A stretch of DNA of 64,000 bases. It comes from Anaerolineales bacterium (lineage in GTDB: Bacteria; Chloroflexota; Anaerolineae; Anaerolineales; UBA4823). The notes under the pieces are model-generated. The model ran no database searches and was not told the origin of the DNA. It saw only the letters and a program-made list of their open reading frames with translations. Below, piece after piece: positions 8,450 through 16,787 of the stretch. A program made the position numbers and the translations under genes. The stretch is from contig JANXBJ010000008.1 of NCBI GenBank assembly GCA_025057645.1, forward strand, positions 54,016 to 118,015, in the 5' to 3' direction. The stretch's first letter is position 1. Every line of letters starts with the position of its first letter.

Positions 8450-9271
8450 TCACTCCGCTTCAACAGATTTATCGGTTACCTTTAAGGCCATTCTTCTACC
8501 ATCGCCGCCGTTACGCAACATTATAATCTCGGCGAGGATGCTCACGGCGATCTCTTCGGGGGTCTCAGCGTTTAGCTCTAGTCCCATCGGAGAGATCACC
8601 CGGTCTAGGGCTTCCTCCTTGACGCCCCGCTCCAAAAGCTTTTTGCGCGTGGTTGCCCAACGGCGCCTTGAACCGATCACCCCGATATACGCAGCCGGGC
8701 TTTCCAGTAAGGCCGGCAATCCTTCCACGTCTAGATCTGCGCCGCGCGTGGTCAGCACCAAGTAGTGCCATGGCGTGATTTCCATGCGTTGCGGCAGTTC
8801 CGGCAACGGACAAAGGTGGTACTCGTCGGCATCGGGAATGAACTCCGGATTGCAAAACTCAGGGCGGTCATCCCAAACGGCGACGCGAAAACCCAACCAA
8901 CGGGCAAGGGAAGCCACTGCCTTACCGACGTGACCTGCGCCTACCACGACCAGGACAGGCTTGGGGCTGATCGGTTCGACATAAATTTCCACCTGCCCTC
9001 CACACACGCCGGGGTCGCCGCGGCTCGGGTCGGTCATGCTGTAAGAGAGGTAGCGCGGTTGCCCTTCCCGAATAGCTTGCTTGGCTTCTTCAATAACGCG
9101 CCGCTCCATCTCCCCGCCCCCCACCGTCCCTAGGATGCTCCCATCGGGGTAAACCAGCATCTTACTGCTTGCCCGGCGGGGAGTTGACCCCTGGCTGCGC
9201 ACCACAGTACAGAGCGCAGCGGCGCGATTCTGGCGCTCTACTTCGGCGACCGCTTGGTAGATGCTACTCAT
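8450..9271 (-). CDS. xdhC: XdhC/CoxI-family molybdenum cofactor maturation protein
   Basis: XdhC binds molybdenum cofactor, helps its sulfuration and hands it to the large subunit. The 273-residue product shows the N-terminal XdhC motif (TVVRSQGSTPRRASSKMLV, GTVGGGEMERRV) and the C-terminal Rossmann domain (VLVVVGAGHVGKAVASLARWLGF, then IGVIGSRRRW). A CGG near residue 90 (DPGVCGGQVEIYVEP) is the usual cofactor-associated cysteine. The ATG at 9271 follows AGGAGGCAAA; it overlaps the molybdoenzyme stop by 8 bases, and its stop overlaps the open frame of the next gene. Position in the operon agrees with a dedicated chaperone. Confidence 0.9.
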   Translation of the reverse strand: MSSIYQAVAEVERQNRAAALCTVVRSQGSTPRRASSKMLVYPDGSILGTVGGGEMERRVIEEAKQAIREGQPRYLSYSMTDPSRGDPGVCGGQVEIYVEPISPKPVLVVVGAGHVGKAVASLARWLGFRVAVWDDRPEFCNPEFIPDADEYHLCPLPELPQRMEITPWHYLVLTTRGADLDVEGLPALLESPAAYIGVIGSRRRWATTRKKLLERGVKEEALDRVISPMGLELNAETPEEIAVSILAEIIMLRNGGDGRRMALKVTDKSVEAE

Positions 9272-12200
9272 TTTGCCTCCTCTGTGTTTGCGCTTGCAAC
9301 GCTCGCCAAACCTTTTCCGGCGTAATGGGATTGGAATCGATGTTCACCCCACAGGCATCCAAGACTGCATTCCCCACTGCCGGGGCCACCCCATCCATCG
9401 GGATCTCGGCCACAGCCTTCACCCCAAACGGATGGGAGGGTTCAAAGGTCTCAACAAAGATGGTCTCCAGTTCGGGCATCTCGTGGGCTTGGAAAATATG
9501 GTAGTTTCGCAAGTCCCGCTCTCGGGCTCGCCCTTGAGCGTCATAACGCATCTCTTCACAGACCGCATATCCTAGGGCTTGGGTCATTCCACCTTCAACT
9601 TGACCCGAAGCCGTGAGGGGATTGACGATCACGCCGCTATCCACAGCCATCACCAACTTATCGACCGTCACTTGGCCGGTTTCGGTATCCACGGTCACTT
9701 CGGCGAACTGCGCCGCAAACGGTGGTGGGGAGACCGGGGAATAGTAGGAGGCCACCCCCATAATTTGTTCTTGGTCCTCGTGGTGCAAGGCATTGAGAGC
9801 GATTTCTCGGAGGGTGAGACTGCGTCCATCCGGCGCAAAAACCCTCCCCTCGCGCAGCACAAGCGAGTCAGGAGAAATTTCACCCTTGCCGTCGGCTTGC
9901 TGGTTGAGCATCCGAGCCGCACGAATGCGGATGCGCTCGGCCACTTGCTGGGCGGCCTTGACCACCGCAGCACCGGAGATATACGTTGTACTGGAAGCAT
10001 AGGCTCCTTTATCGAAGGGGGTGAAGTCGGTGTCCGAAGAATAGACGATGATGTCCTCCAGTTCAACCCCAAGCACTTCGGCGGCCATTTGCGCCAGCAC
10101 GGTATCTGAACCGGTGCCGAGGTCTGTAGCTCCGACCAGCAGATTAAACGAGCCATCATCGTTCATCTTAATGCTTGCCCCTCCCATATCTAGGAAGGGG
10201 ATTGCGGTGCCGTGCATCACCAAGGCAGCCCCAATGCCACGACGCAGATGGGGCTTGCCCGGCACGCGATGCCACTCCGGGTTGCCATACTTTTGATCCC
10301 ACCCAATAGCAGCCTTGCCCTGGCGCACGCATTCCTCTAGGCCACAAGTATGAATGATCTCCGGACGCGGTTCGCGGCCCTCGCTCCAAGCAATGCTGAA
10401 GGGCTGGATTTCACCGGCGCGCAAGGCATTCTTCAACCGAAATTCCAGCGGGTCTAAGTTTAGCGCACGGGCGATTTTTTCCATATGCCGCTCGACTGCC
10501 CAAAATCCCTGTGGCGCCCCATAGCCGCGATAAGCACCCGCAGGTGGGCGGTTGGTATAGACAATATCGGCATAAAAGCGAATATTAGGGTTCTTGCGAT
10601 ATTCTCCATCGCCCACGTAGATTGCCATGGACTTGTGCCCGGTATTACCGGCTACGGTCTGTGCATGCGAACCGTAGGCACCGGTGTCTGAAAGGACGTA
10701 CATGGCGTTTGCCGTGATTGTACCGTCTTTTTTGACCCCGGTTTTGAGATGCAACCGCATCGGGTGGCGTGAACGAGCGGCGATAAATTCTTCTTCGCGC
10801 GTCATCTCATAGAGCACCGGCCGCCCGGTGGCGATCGTGAGATGAGCAGCTACGTCTTCAATCAAGACCTCTTGTTTGCCGCCAAAGCCACCGCCGATGC
10901 GCGGTTTGATCACCCGAATCCGTTTTACCGGCAGTCCTAAAACAGGAGCTAATATCCGTCGCACATGGAAGGGCACCTGAGTGCTGGTGCGGATCACCAG
11001 ACGATCATCTTCGTCCCAATAAGTAAGCACTACATGAGGCTCCAAATAAGCCTGATGTACCTTGGGAACTTCGTAATCGCCTTCGAAGATGTAATCTGCT
11101 TCTGCAAACCCCTTTTCCACATCGCCGATATCGACCCGGATGCGAGCCGCAATGTTGCGTGTGGGGTCGGACTCGCCGAAGTTCACATACTCGGGTTCAT
11201 CGTGAATGCACGGCGCCCCCGGAGCCATGGCTTCGCCCGGGTCCAGAACGGCCGGGAGCGGTTCATATTCGACTTCAATTAGCTTTAGAGCTTCCTCGGC
11301 GATTTCGGGCGTCTCGGCAGCGACAAAAGCCACTCGATCACCCACGAAGCGCACTTTGTTGTCCAAGGAGAAGGTGTCAAGAGGACCTGGGATGGGATCC
11401 GACTGACCTCCGGTGCAATAAACCACACGCGGCAGGTCCTGCCAGGTCAGGACGGCTGCAACACCCGGCAAGGCCTTGGCGCGGCTGGTATCAATGCGCT
11501 TAATGCGCGCATGGGCATAGGGGCTGCGCAACACTTTGGCGTAGAGCAAACCTCGCATTTCAAAGTCGGCTGTAAACGCCGGCTTGCCTTGCGCCAATTT
11601 GATGGCATCCACTTTCTTTTCCGGCTTCCCTACCCGCAAATGGCTTGGCACTTGGGGCGAGAAAATCACTTTGGGCAGAATCCTGGTTTTAGTGCGCACC
11701 TCCCCCGAGGGAAAATCTGGCACCTCTTCCTCACCAGGGGGTTCAGGAGCAAGGGGCAGGCTGATCAACTCGCGATCACCAAACGCAAGGGGGGGCACCG
11801 CTTCGCCACGCAGCATCGCTGAAGCGCGCAACACAGCTTCGACCGGCTTGAGGTAGCCTGTACAGCGACAGAGCACTCCAGAGAGCGCGTCTCGCACCCC
11901 GGCTTCGGTCGGATTCGGGTTATGCTCCAGCAAATGGTAGGCAGCAAGAATCTGCGCCGGAGTACAATATCCGCATTGAATTGCGCCGCTTTCGATGAAA
12001 GCCTGTTGCAAAGGATGCAAGCCTTCGGTTTGCTTCCAACCTCGTTCTGGGTGCTCCCCCAGCGCTTCAATGGTCTCAAGAACGTGCCCTTCAGCTTGGG
12101 CAGCCAAAATTCGGCAAGAATTCATCGGCTTACCGTCAACCAGAACTGTGCATACCCCGCACTCACCGGTATCGCAGCCAAATTTTGCACCGTAATACCC

Positions 12201-12287
12201 CAAGCGGCGCAAGACGTTTAACAAGGTCTCATGAGGAGAAACCTTAAGGGTGTGCTTTTGGTGATTGATAAGCAAAGAAATTTCCAT
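9264..12287 (-). CDS. Molybdopterin hydroxylase large subunit with N-terminal 2Fe-2S domain
   Basis: The 1007-residue protein joins a complete 2Fe-2S domain (residues ~1-155; CDTGECGVCTVLVDGKPMNSC, CGYCTPA, CRCTGY) to the two-part molybdopterin-binding domain of the xanthine dehydrogenase family. Seen in the latter are IGGGFGGKQE, AYRGYGAPQG and, near the end, GVKAVAEIP, whose Glu is the family's catalytic base. The loop reads AYRGYGAPQ rather than the AYRCSFR of form-I CO dehydrogenase, so CO oxidation is unlikely; purines or other N-heterocycles or aldehydes are possible. AAGGAGG precedes the ATG. FAD must come from a separate subunit, and the operon offers two. Confidence 0.87.
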   Translation of the reverse strand: MEISLLINHQKHTLKVSPHETLLNVLRRLGYYGAKFGCDTGECGVCTVLVDGKPMNSCRILAAQAEGHVLETIEALGEHPERGWKQTEGLHPLQQAFIESGAIQCGYCTPAQILAAYHLLEHNPNPTEAGVRDALSGVLCRCTGYLKPVEAVLRASAMLRGEAVPPLAFGDRELISLPLAPEPPGEEEVPDFPSGEVRTKTRILPKVIFSPQVPSHLRVGKPEKKVDAIKLAQGKPAFTADFEMRGLLYAKVLRSPYAHARIKRIDTSRAKALPGVAAVLTWQDLPRVVYCTGGQSDPIPGPLDTFSLDNKVRFVGDRVAFVAAETPEIAEEALKLIEVEYEPLPAVLDPGEAMAPGAPCIHDEPEYVNFGESDPTRNIAARIRVDIGDVEKGFAEADYIFEGDYEVPKVHQAYLEPHVVLTYWDEDDRLVIRTSTQVPFHVRRILAPVLGLPVKRIRVIKPRIGGGFGGKQEVLIEDVAAHLTIATGRPVLYEMTREEEFIAARSRHPMRLHLKTGVKKDGTITANAMYVLSDTGAYGSHAQTVAGNTGHKSMAIYVGDGEYRKNPNIRFYADIVYTNRPPAGAYRGYGAPQGFWAVERHMEKIARALNLDPLEFRLKNALRAGEIQPFSIAWSEGREPRPEIIHTCGLEECVRQGKAAIGWDQKYGNPEWHRVPGKPHLRRGIGAALVMHGTAIPFLDMGGASIKMNDDGSFNLLVGATDLGTGSDTVLAQMAAEVLGVELEDIIVYSSDTDFTPFDKGAYASSTTYISGAAVVKAAQQVAERIRIRAARMLNQQADGKGEISPDSLVLREGRVFAPDGRSLTLREIALNALHHEDQEQIMGVASYYSPVSPPPFAAQFAEVTVDTETGQVTVDKLVMAVDSGVIVNPLTASGQVEGGMTQALGYAVCEEMRYDAQGRARERDLRNYHIFQAHEMPELETIFVETFEPSHPFGVKAVAEIPMDGVAPAVGNAVLDACGVNIDSNPITPEKVWRALQAQTQRRQNE

Positions 12288-12302
12288 AACTAAACTACCT
12301 CC

Positions 12303-13058
12303 TTACTCTCCGAGATCCTGCCAACATCGTTGAGCCAACACGCCGGCTACATGGCTGCGATATTCGGCGCTTGCCCACTCATCTGCGGCGTTGCTAAAAG
12401 CCGATTGCGCTGCTAAGCGCAAGCCCTCCTGGCCTTGCCCGTCCAGGACCAGCGTTGGGGTTTTTCCCCAGCCGCCCAAAGCAAGCCGCAAGCGTCCCGA
12501 CGGCCAACGCGCTAAAGCTGCACATACAATGGGCAAATCCGCCGGCGAACGGGCTACGTATTCGTAGCTCAACTTCGCTTGCAAGCTCAGCGTGACCATT
12601 GTGATTAGGTGGCCGGGCAAGAATTCTTCGCGCAGGGCTAGAAAATCTCCGTAGCTCACCGTGCGCTCACCCGGGATTAGCTTTAACTGGGCATCGAGAG
12701 CTAACATTGCCACGCCGAACGGGGAACGTCCGTCTGCGCTCGCTAAAGTTCCCGCAACCGTCGCCTGATGGCGCAGATTGTAAGTGGCTTGATGACGAAC
12801 GGCATCCCCTAGGGCGGAGGGCAAACCCGGAAATTCGATCAGCTGCTGCAAAGTTACAGCCGCCCCAATTTGGAGCAACTGCCCCTGCTGTTCAAGGGTG
12901 TCTAGCCCTAGGGCTTGCACGTCCACCACTGCAATTGGCTCTTCTGTCTTGAAGTTAATTGCCGTGCCGCCCCCCAGCGGATAGGTCCGGGGCTGCTTTC
13001 TCTGGAGGAGCTCAATGGCCTCTGCAAGAGTTCGGGGACGATGGTATTCAACGATCAT
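12303..13058 (-). CDS. XDH-family FAD-binding subunit (CoxM type)
   Basis: This is a stand-alone FAD-binding protein of molybdenum hydroxylases, about 251 residues, slightly short for the family (~280). The start MIVEYHRPRTLAEAIELL matches family N termini. The FAD-contact motif YPLGGGTAINFK and a second patch LRHQATVAGTLASADGRSPFGVAML are visible. ATG 13058 is preferred over the upstream open frame because AGGAGGCAAA directly precedes it; this start overlaps the thioesterase stop as ATGA. It is co-directional with the large subunit 15 bases on, and is probably its direct FAD partner. Confidence 0.85.
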   Translation of the reverse strand: MIVEYHRPRTLAEAIELLQRKQPRTYPLGGGTAINFKTEEPIAVVDVQALGLDTLEQQGQLLQIGAAVTLQQLIEFPGLPSALGDAVRHQATYNLRHQATVAGTLASADGRSPFGVAMLALDAQLKLIPGERTVSYGDFLALREEFLPGHLITMVTLSLQAKLSYEYVARSPADLPIVCAALARWPSGRLRLALGGWGKTPTLVLDGQGQEGLRLAAQSAFSNAADEWASAEYRSHVAGVLAQRCWQDLGE

Positions 13059-13534
13059 TTTGCCTCCTCTGGATAAACTTTCCAACCAACACTTTCTAAA
13101 TCAACCCCTCGATAAACCTCTTCCGGTACACCAACCAACAGCGCCTTGGCGTCCGCCAAAACCTTTCCTTCTGCATTTAGCAAAGCCGCCTTAGCGGTGG
13201 CGATGCGTCCGCGATCCCGAAGCGCCTTACCTTGGAGGCGCAACCGCCGGTTGAGCGGCACAGGCTGACGATAGCGGATTTCTAAGCGGGCGGTATACAT
13301 AAACCGAGGGTTTCTGGGATCGCTGCCCATCAGCACCCGGCCACAGGCTTCATCCAACATGGCAGCTACCACGCCGCCGTGCGCCATGCCCGGAAAACCT
13401 TCATATTTGGGCTCGAGGAGGACATCGGCAAAGACTTCGCCGGGCTGCTCTTCATAGAAGACCAAACGCAATCCTGCCGGGTTTTCTAAACCACAGATAA
13501 AGCAGCCACGCGAATTTGCCTGCCGCAATGCCAT
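13055..13534 (-). CDS. PaaI-like hotdog-fold thioesterase
   Basis: A 4HBT/PaaI-type acyl-CoA thioesterase of about 159 residues. The first ~30 residues contain a CFICGLENPAGL motif common in this subgroup. The active-site helix reads PGMAHGGVVAAMLDEACG, the usual HGG...DE arrangement. The start is set at 13534 because a perfect AGGAGGTG lies 6 bases upstream; a TTG seven codons further out is the alternative. A TATAAT lies at 13555-13560 on the same strand, giving a very short leader. It is the first gene of the molybdoenzyme operon (ATGA overlap with the next gene). A decayed second copy lies at 14750-15186. Confidence 0.87.
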   Translation of the reverse strand: MALRQANSRGCFICGLENPAGLRLVFYEEQPGEVFADVLLEPKYEGFPGMAHGGVVAAMLDEACGRVLMGSDPRNPRFMYTARLEIRYRQPVPLNRRLRLQGKALRDRGRIATAKAALLNAEGKVLADAKALLVGVPEEVYRGVDLESVGWKVYPEEAK

Positions 13535-13554
13535 CCTGAACACCTCCTGCGCCA

Positions 13555-13560
13555 ATTATA
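13555..13560 (-). promoter_or_regulatory. -10 box of thioesterase/molybdoenzyme operon
   Basis: TATAAT on the minus strand (positions 13560 to 13555), about 20 bases before the chosen start; no good -35 at 17 bases. In the decayed copy the matching bases read acnctc on the plus strand, so the box is lost there. Confidence 0.5.
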
Positions 13561-13681
13561 CAATGAGAATTGAGATCGAGGCCAACTAACCTCGCAAGTT
13601 GCGCAAGTGTGCTCAGCCCGTATTATTAGGCAGAAATGGCGTTTTTGCTCCGATTTGATCAACAAAACAGGCTTGGTAGGG

Positions 13682-13687
13682 TATAAT
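13682..13687 (+). promoter_or_regulatory. -10 box placing transcription start at the ATG
   Basis: TATAAT ends 7 bases before the ATG at 13695, so the transcript would start at or one base before the start codon. No ribosome-binding site is present. This suggests a leaderless mRNA. Confidence 0.5.
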
Positions 13688-13694
13688 CAGCTCT

Positions 13695-14735
13695 ATGACG
13701 CAATTTGATGTTCAAGAATATCGGGCATTGCTTGAACTGCTTCACAAACACCCCGAGTGGCGGGCAGAGCTGCGCCAATTGCTTCTGAGCGAGGAATTGC
13801 TCACGCTGCCCGGGCTTGTGCGCGAGCTTGTTGAAGCGCAAAGACAAACCGAGCTGCGTGTGAAGGAACTAGCCGAGCTTCAGAAGCGCCACGAAGAGCG
13901 ATTGGCGGGGGTCGAAGAGCGCCTTTCCCACTTAGAAGCAGCCGTTGCTGAGCTGGCCGAGGTGTCAAAACGCCATGAGGAGCGATTAGCGCGCGTCGAA
14001 GACCGCCTCTCCCGCCTCGAAGCCACGGTAGCTGAGCTCATTGAGATCGTCAGGCGTCATGAGGAGCGACTGGCGAGCGTTGAGGAGCGATTGGCGAGTG
14101 TCGAGGAGCGGTTAGCGAGTGTTGAAGACCGTCTCTCCCGCCTCGAAGCCACGGTAGCCGAACTTGCTGAGGCACAAAAGCGTAGCGAAGAGCGATTGAC
14201 CCGGCTGGAGAAAGTCGTTCTGGAGCTGACCGAAGCCCAGAGCCGCACCGAGAGACAAGTTCAACGCTTGGTCGATCGCCTCGGGCACATTTCTGGGGAT
14301 TTGCTGGAGATTAAGTACCGAGATAAACCCACAGCTTACTTTGGGCGCATTGTGCGTCAAGCGCAATTGGTGGATTTAGCGGATGTGGAAGGGTTGGTGC
14401 AAGAGCATCTCTCGGAAGAGGAGGTCATTGACCTCCTGCAAATCGACTTGGTCGTGCGCGGGAGGCTGCGGAAACCGCTCTGGAAAGAGCGAGAAGCCCC
14501 CGAAGTTTGGCTGGCCGTGGAAGTCTCTTCTGTTGTAGACCGCGAAGATCTGGAACGCGCATATCGGCGAGCGCAGCTTTTACGTCGGGCAGGGTTACTA
14601 GTCTTACCAGTGGCTGCAGGGCAAAGCTCGACTCTAGGCGCGCAAGCGGTTGCCAAGGCCAAGGGCATTGTGCTGCAGGCGGATGGCTGGTTTGAGTGTC
14701 TGGACGAAGCCCTTGAAAGACTAAAAGAAGGATGA
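13695..14735 (+). CDS. Coiled-coil protein with C-terminal nuclease-like domain (DUF3782-like)
   Basis: The 346-residue product has an N-terminal helical segment (1-50), a long charged coiled coil (about 50-200) of RxEERL.xVEERL heptads, and an alpha/beta C-terminal domain (about 205-346). The latter contains LLQIDLVVRG (Asp251) and VWLAVEVSS (Glu276, Ser278), resembling the core of PD-(D/E)XK restriction-like folds as seen in DUF3782-type proteins. The usual Lys of ExK is Ser here, so catalysis is doubtful. DNA-level heptad repeats at 14067-14129 show recent length change. Family naming is from memory of the architecture. Function unknown. The 3' part is duplicated and decayed at 15390-15640. 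Confidence 0.72.
   Translation: MTQFDVQEYRALLELLHKHPEWRAELRQLLLSEELLTLPGLVRELVEAQRQTELRVKELAELQKRHEERLAGVEERLSHLEAAVAELAEVSKRHEERLARVEDRLSRLEATVAELIEIVRRHEERLASVEERLASVEERLASVEDRLSRLEATVAELAEAQKRSEERLTRLEKVVLELTEAQSRTERQVQRLVDRLGHISGDLLEIKYRDKPTAYFGRIVRQAQLVDLADVEGLVQEHLSEEEVIDLLQIDLVVRGRLRKPLWKEREAPEVWLAVEVSSVVDREDLERAYRRAQLLRRAGLLVLPVAAGQSSTLGAQAVAKAKGIVLQADGWFECLDEALERLKEG
14067..14129 (+). repeat. Three tandem 21-base repeats (heptad RLASVEE/D)
   Basis: Three consecutive in-frame units encode RLASVEE, RLASVEE and RLASVED (residues 125-145 of the coiled-coil protein). They differ only at silent or near-silent sites. Larger repeats (RHEERLA.VE.RLSRLEATVAEL) flank them. Each unit adds exactly one coiled-coil heptad. 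Confidence 0.85.
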
Positions 14736-14749
14736 AATCGCAACTTTTC

Positions 14750-15186
14750 AAGGCAGCCATCAGACTAAAGCCGAGGACCTTCACCGAAACGGCTTGGAGC
14801 TTCCGCCCAGACTTTCCCCTAGAAGCATCATCAAGGTAACTGTAGCGGTTGCGAAGCACTCTTGATCCTTTGGAGCCTCGCTCTTGGAAAGGCAACCGCT
14901 GATTGAACGGCGCGTGTTGACAACGGCGGACCTCCAAGCGAGCAGCATACATAAACCGAGAGTTTCTCGGGTTGCTGCCCCTCAGCGCCCAGCCGCAGGC
15001 TTCGCCCAACATGGCAGCTACCACGCCCCCGTGCGCCATGCCCGGAAAACCTTCATATTTGGGTTCGAGGAGGACATCGGCAAAGACTTCGCCGGGCTGC
15101 TTTTCATAGAAGACCAAACGCAGTCCCGCCGGATTTTCTAAACCATAGATAAAGCAACCGCGCAAATTGGCCTGCTGCAATGCTAT
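14750..15186 (-). pseudogene. Decayed copy of the PaaI-like thioesterase
   Basis: The translated minus strand repeats the thioesterase for about 95 residues (GCFIYGLENPAGLRLVFYEKQPGEVF, PKYEGFPGMAHGGVVAAMLGEACG). After that similarity continues only at DNA level, with indels, down to about 14750. The start codon has become ATA at 15186 behind a still recognisable GGAGGTG, the -10 box is lost, and the active-site DEACG reads GEACG. A 260-codon open frame that runs through it into the neighbouring gene's antisense is accidental. It is not expected to make an enzyme. Confidence 0.85.
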
Positions 15187-15389
15187 CCTAAACACCTCCC
15201 GCGCCAACTCTCCCGGGTCTTCGTGAGTTGCAGAATAATGAGCAGTTTGAAGGGTGGCAAAGGCTAGAGTGCGACCCAGACAAAGGAAGAACGAGTTGGC
15301 AGACGTGCGGCAGGGCTAACTACGGTAAGAGCATCGAAAAGCAGTGATTTTCTATGGGGGAGGTTTATTATTTGCGTCACACGGTTTTT

Positions 15390-15640
15390 GGGCGAGACCT
15401 GTGCAATGAAACTATCCCGAATGGTAGATAGGGACTCGGAGGATTTCGGAACAAGCGCATCGGCAAGCCCGGCCTTTGCCTCGGGCGGGCTATCGATTCC
15501 TTTTCTACTGCCACGGGAGAAAGCTCGACAGCGCATATATGAGCGGCTGCAAGCAAGGGTTCGTGTTGTAGGCGGACGGCCAGTTTGAGCGCTGGGACGA
15601 AGCCCTACAAAAACTAAAGGCAATAAAATCGAAGCCCGCT
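15390..15640 (+). pseudogene. Decayed C-terminal fragment of the coiled-coil/nuclease-like gene
   Basis: DNA similarity to the last ~230 bases of the intact gene is visible by eye. Matching pairs are gggagaaagctcgaca against gggcaaagctcgactc, taggcggacggccagtttgag against caggcggatggctggtttgag, and gacgaagccct followed by an A-rich tail in both. The frame is interrupted and the coiled-coil part is missing, as if about 750 bases were deleted. It lies behind the thioesterase remnant in the same order and orientation as the intact pair. Confidence 0.7.
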
Positions 15641-15745
15641 GGAACAGCAATCGCGCCCGTTTATTTCCCACCCACGGCGGCCTAGGTCTAATGAAACTAG
15701 AGGAACGCAAGCGGGTTTCTCTATAGGGCAGTGCTTCCCTAAATT

Positions 15746-15774
15746 TAGACATTGAGGTAAAAATGAAATACTGT
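15746..15774 (+). promoter_or_regulatory. Possible promoter of the 2-oxoacid dehydrogenase operon
   Basis: TAGACA (15746-15751), a 17-base spacer and TACTGT (15769-15774), 23 bases before the E1alpha ATG. The -10 is weak; the -35 hexamer is identical to that proposed for the ilv leader at the right edge. Confidence 0.35.
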
Positions 15775-15797
15775 GGGTTTGCTTTGGAGGAGCAAGA

Positions 15798-16787
15798 ATG
15801 GTTTTACCCCTTCCCGAAGAGACCTTGCTGGAAATGTATTGGACGATGTTACTCTCCCGTCGCTTGGACGAGCGCGCCTGGGTGTTGCACCGCCAAGGGA
15901 AAATCGCCTTTCATATTTCGGCGATCGGACACGAAGCTGCGCAAATCGGCGCCGCCTACGCCATTCGTCGCGGCTATGATTGGGTTGCGCCGTATTACCG
16001 CGATCTCACCCTGATGCTCGCTCTGGGCTACACCCCGCGCGAATTTATGCTCAGTCTGATGGGGAAAAAGGGAGACCCCTGCTCTGGTGGCAGGCAAATG
16101 CCCAATCACTGGAGCCTGAAGCGGGCAAACGTGATCAGCCACTCCTCCCCCGTGGCCACGCAGACCTCGCACGCTGCCGGCATCGGGCTGGCGATCAAGC
16201 TGCGCGGTGAGGATAAAGTGGTGCTTACCACCGTTGGAGAAGGCTCCACCTCCCAAGGTGAATGGTATGAAGGGGTGAACTGGGCCGCTGTGCACAAACT
16301 GCCTGTCGTTTTTATCATCGCTAACAACCTTTATGCGATCTCGGTTCGCCAAGAGCAACAAATGGCGGTAGCAAACGCCGCCGATAAAGCTCTTGGTCTG
16401 GGTTTGCCAGGCGTCTCGGTAGACGGCATGGACTTCCTCGCGGTATATGAGGTGATGAAAGAGGCAGTCGAGCGCGCTCGCAACGGCGGAGGCCCAACGG
16501 TTGTGGAAGCTAAAGTGTATCGCATTACACCCCATTCCTCCGATGATGACGATCGCTCCTACCGCTCTCGCGAGGAAGTCGAGCAGTTCAAACGCCGTGA
16601 CCCCCTCCTGATCGCCCGCCAAAAGCTGGAGAGAGCGGGCATTCTCACTGCGCAGAGGGTTGAAGAGCTTGAACAACGTGCTAAGGAAACTGTCGAGGAT
16701 GCAGTACGCTTTGGCGAAAGCGCTCCCTATCCCAGCCCAGAAGAAGCCGCTTTCCCCGTATACGCAGAGGATGCCCGCTATGCCTGA
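15798..16787 (+). CDS. 2-oxoacid dehydrogenase E1 component, alpha subunit
   Basis: E1alpha, with E1beta, decarboxylates a 2-oxoacid (branched-chain 2-oxoacid, pyruvate or acetoin) on thiamine diphosphate and passes the acyl group to lipoyl-E2. The 329-residue protein has the expected SRRLDERAWVLHRQGKIAF start, a WVAPYYRD segment, and a ThDP/metal motif beginning GEGSTSQGEWYEGVN and closing with NN at IIANN. The C-terminal YRSREEVE phospholoop-like region is also present. GGAGGAG precedes the ATG. Its stop overlaps the E1beta start by 8 bases. The sequence resembles the branched-chain type more than pyruvate E1, but this is judged by eye. Confidence 0.9.
   Translation: MVLPLPEETLLEMYWTMLLSRRLDERAWVLHRQGKIAFHISAIGHEAAQIGAAYAIRRGYDWVAPYYRDLTLMLALGYTPREFMLSLMGKKGDPCSGGRQMPNHWSLKRANVISHSSPVATQTSHAAGIGLAIKLRGEDKVVLTTVGEGSTSQGEWYEGVNWAAVHKLPVVFIIANNLYAISVRQEQQMAVANAADKALGLGLPGVSVDGMDFLAVYEVMKEAVERARNGGGPTVVEAKVYRITPHSSDDDDRSYRSREEVEQFKRRDPLLIARQKLERAGILTAQRVEELEQRAKETVEDAVRFGESAPYPSPEEAAFPVYAEDARYA

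Noticed and set aside
9264..12287. Form-I carbon monoxide dehydrogenase
   Set aside because: The AYRCSFR loop that carries the Cu-binding Cys is AYRGYGAPQ here, which is the xanthine dehydrogenase type.
14425..15207. 260-codon minus-strand open frame as a real thioesterase
   Set aside because: Only the first ~95 residues match; the start codon is ATA and the rest is antisense to the coiled-coil gene. It is annotated as a pseudogene instead.
15264..15752. 162-codon minus-strand frame
   Set aside because: It runs antisense through the decayed nuclease-like fragment and has no recognisable pattern.
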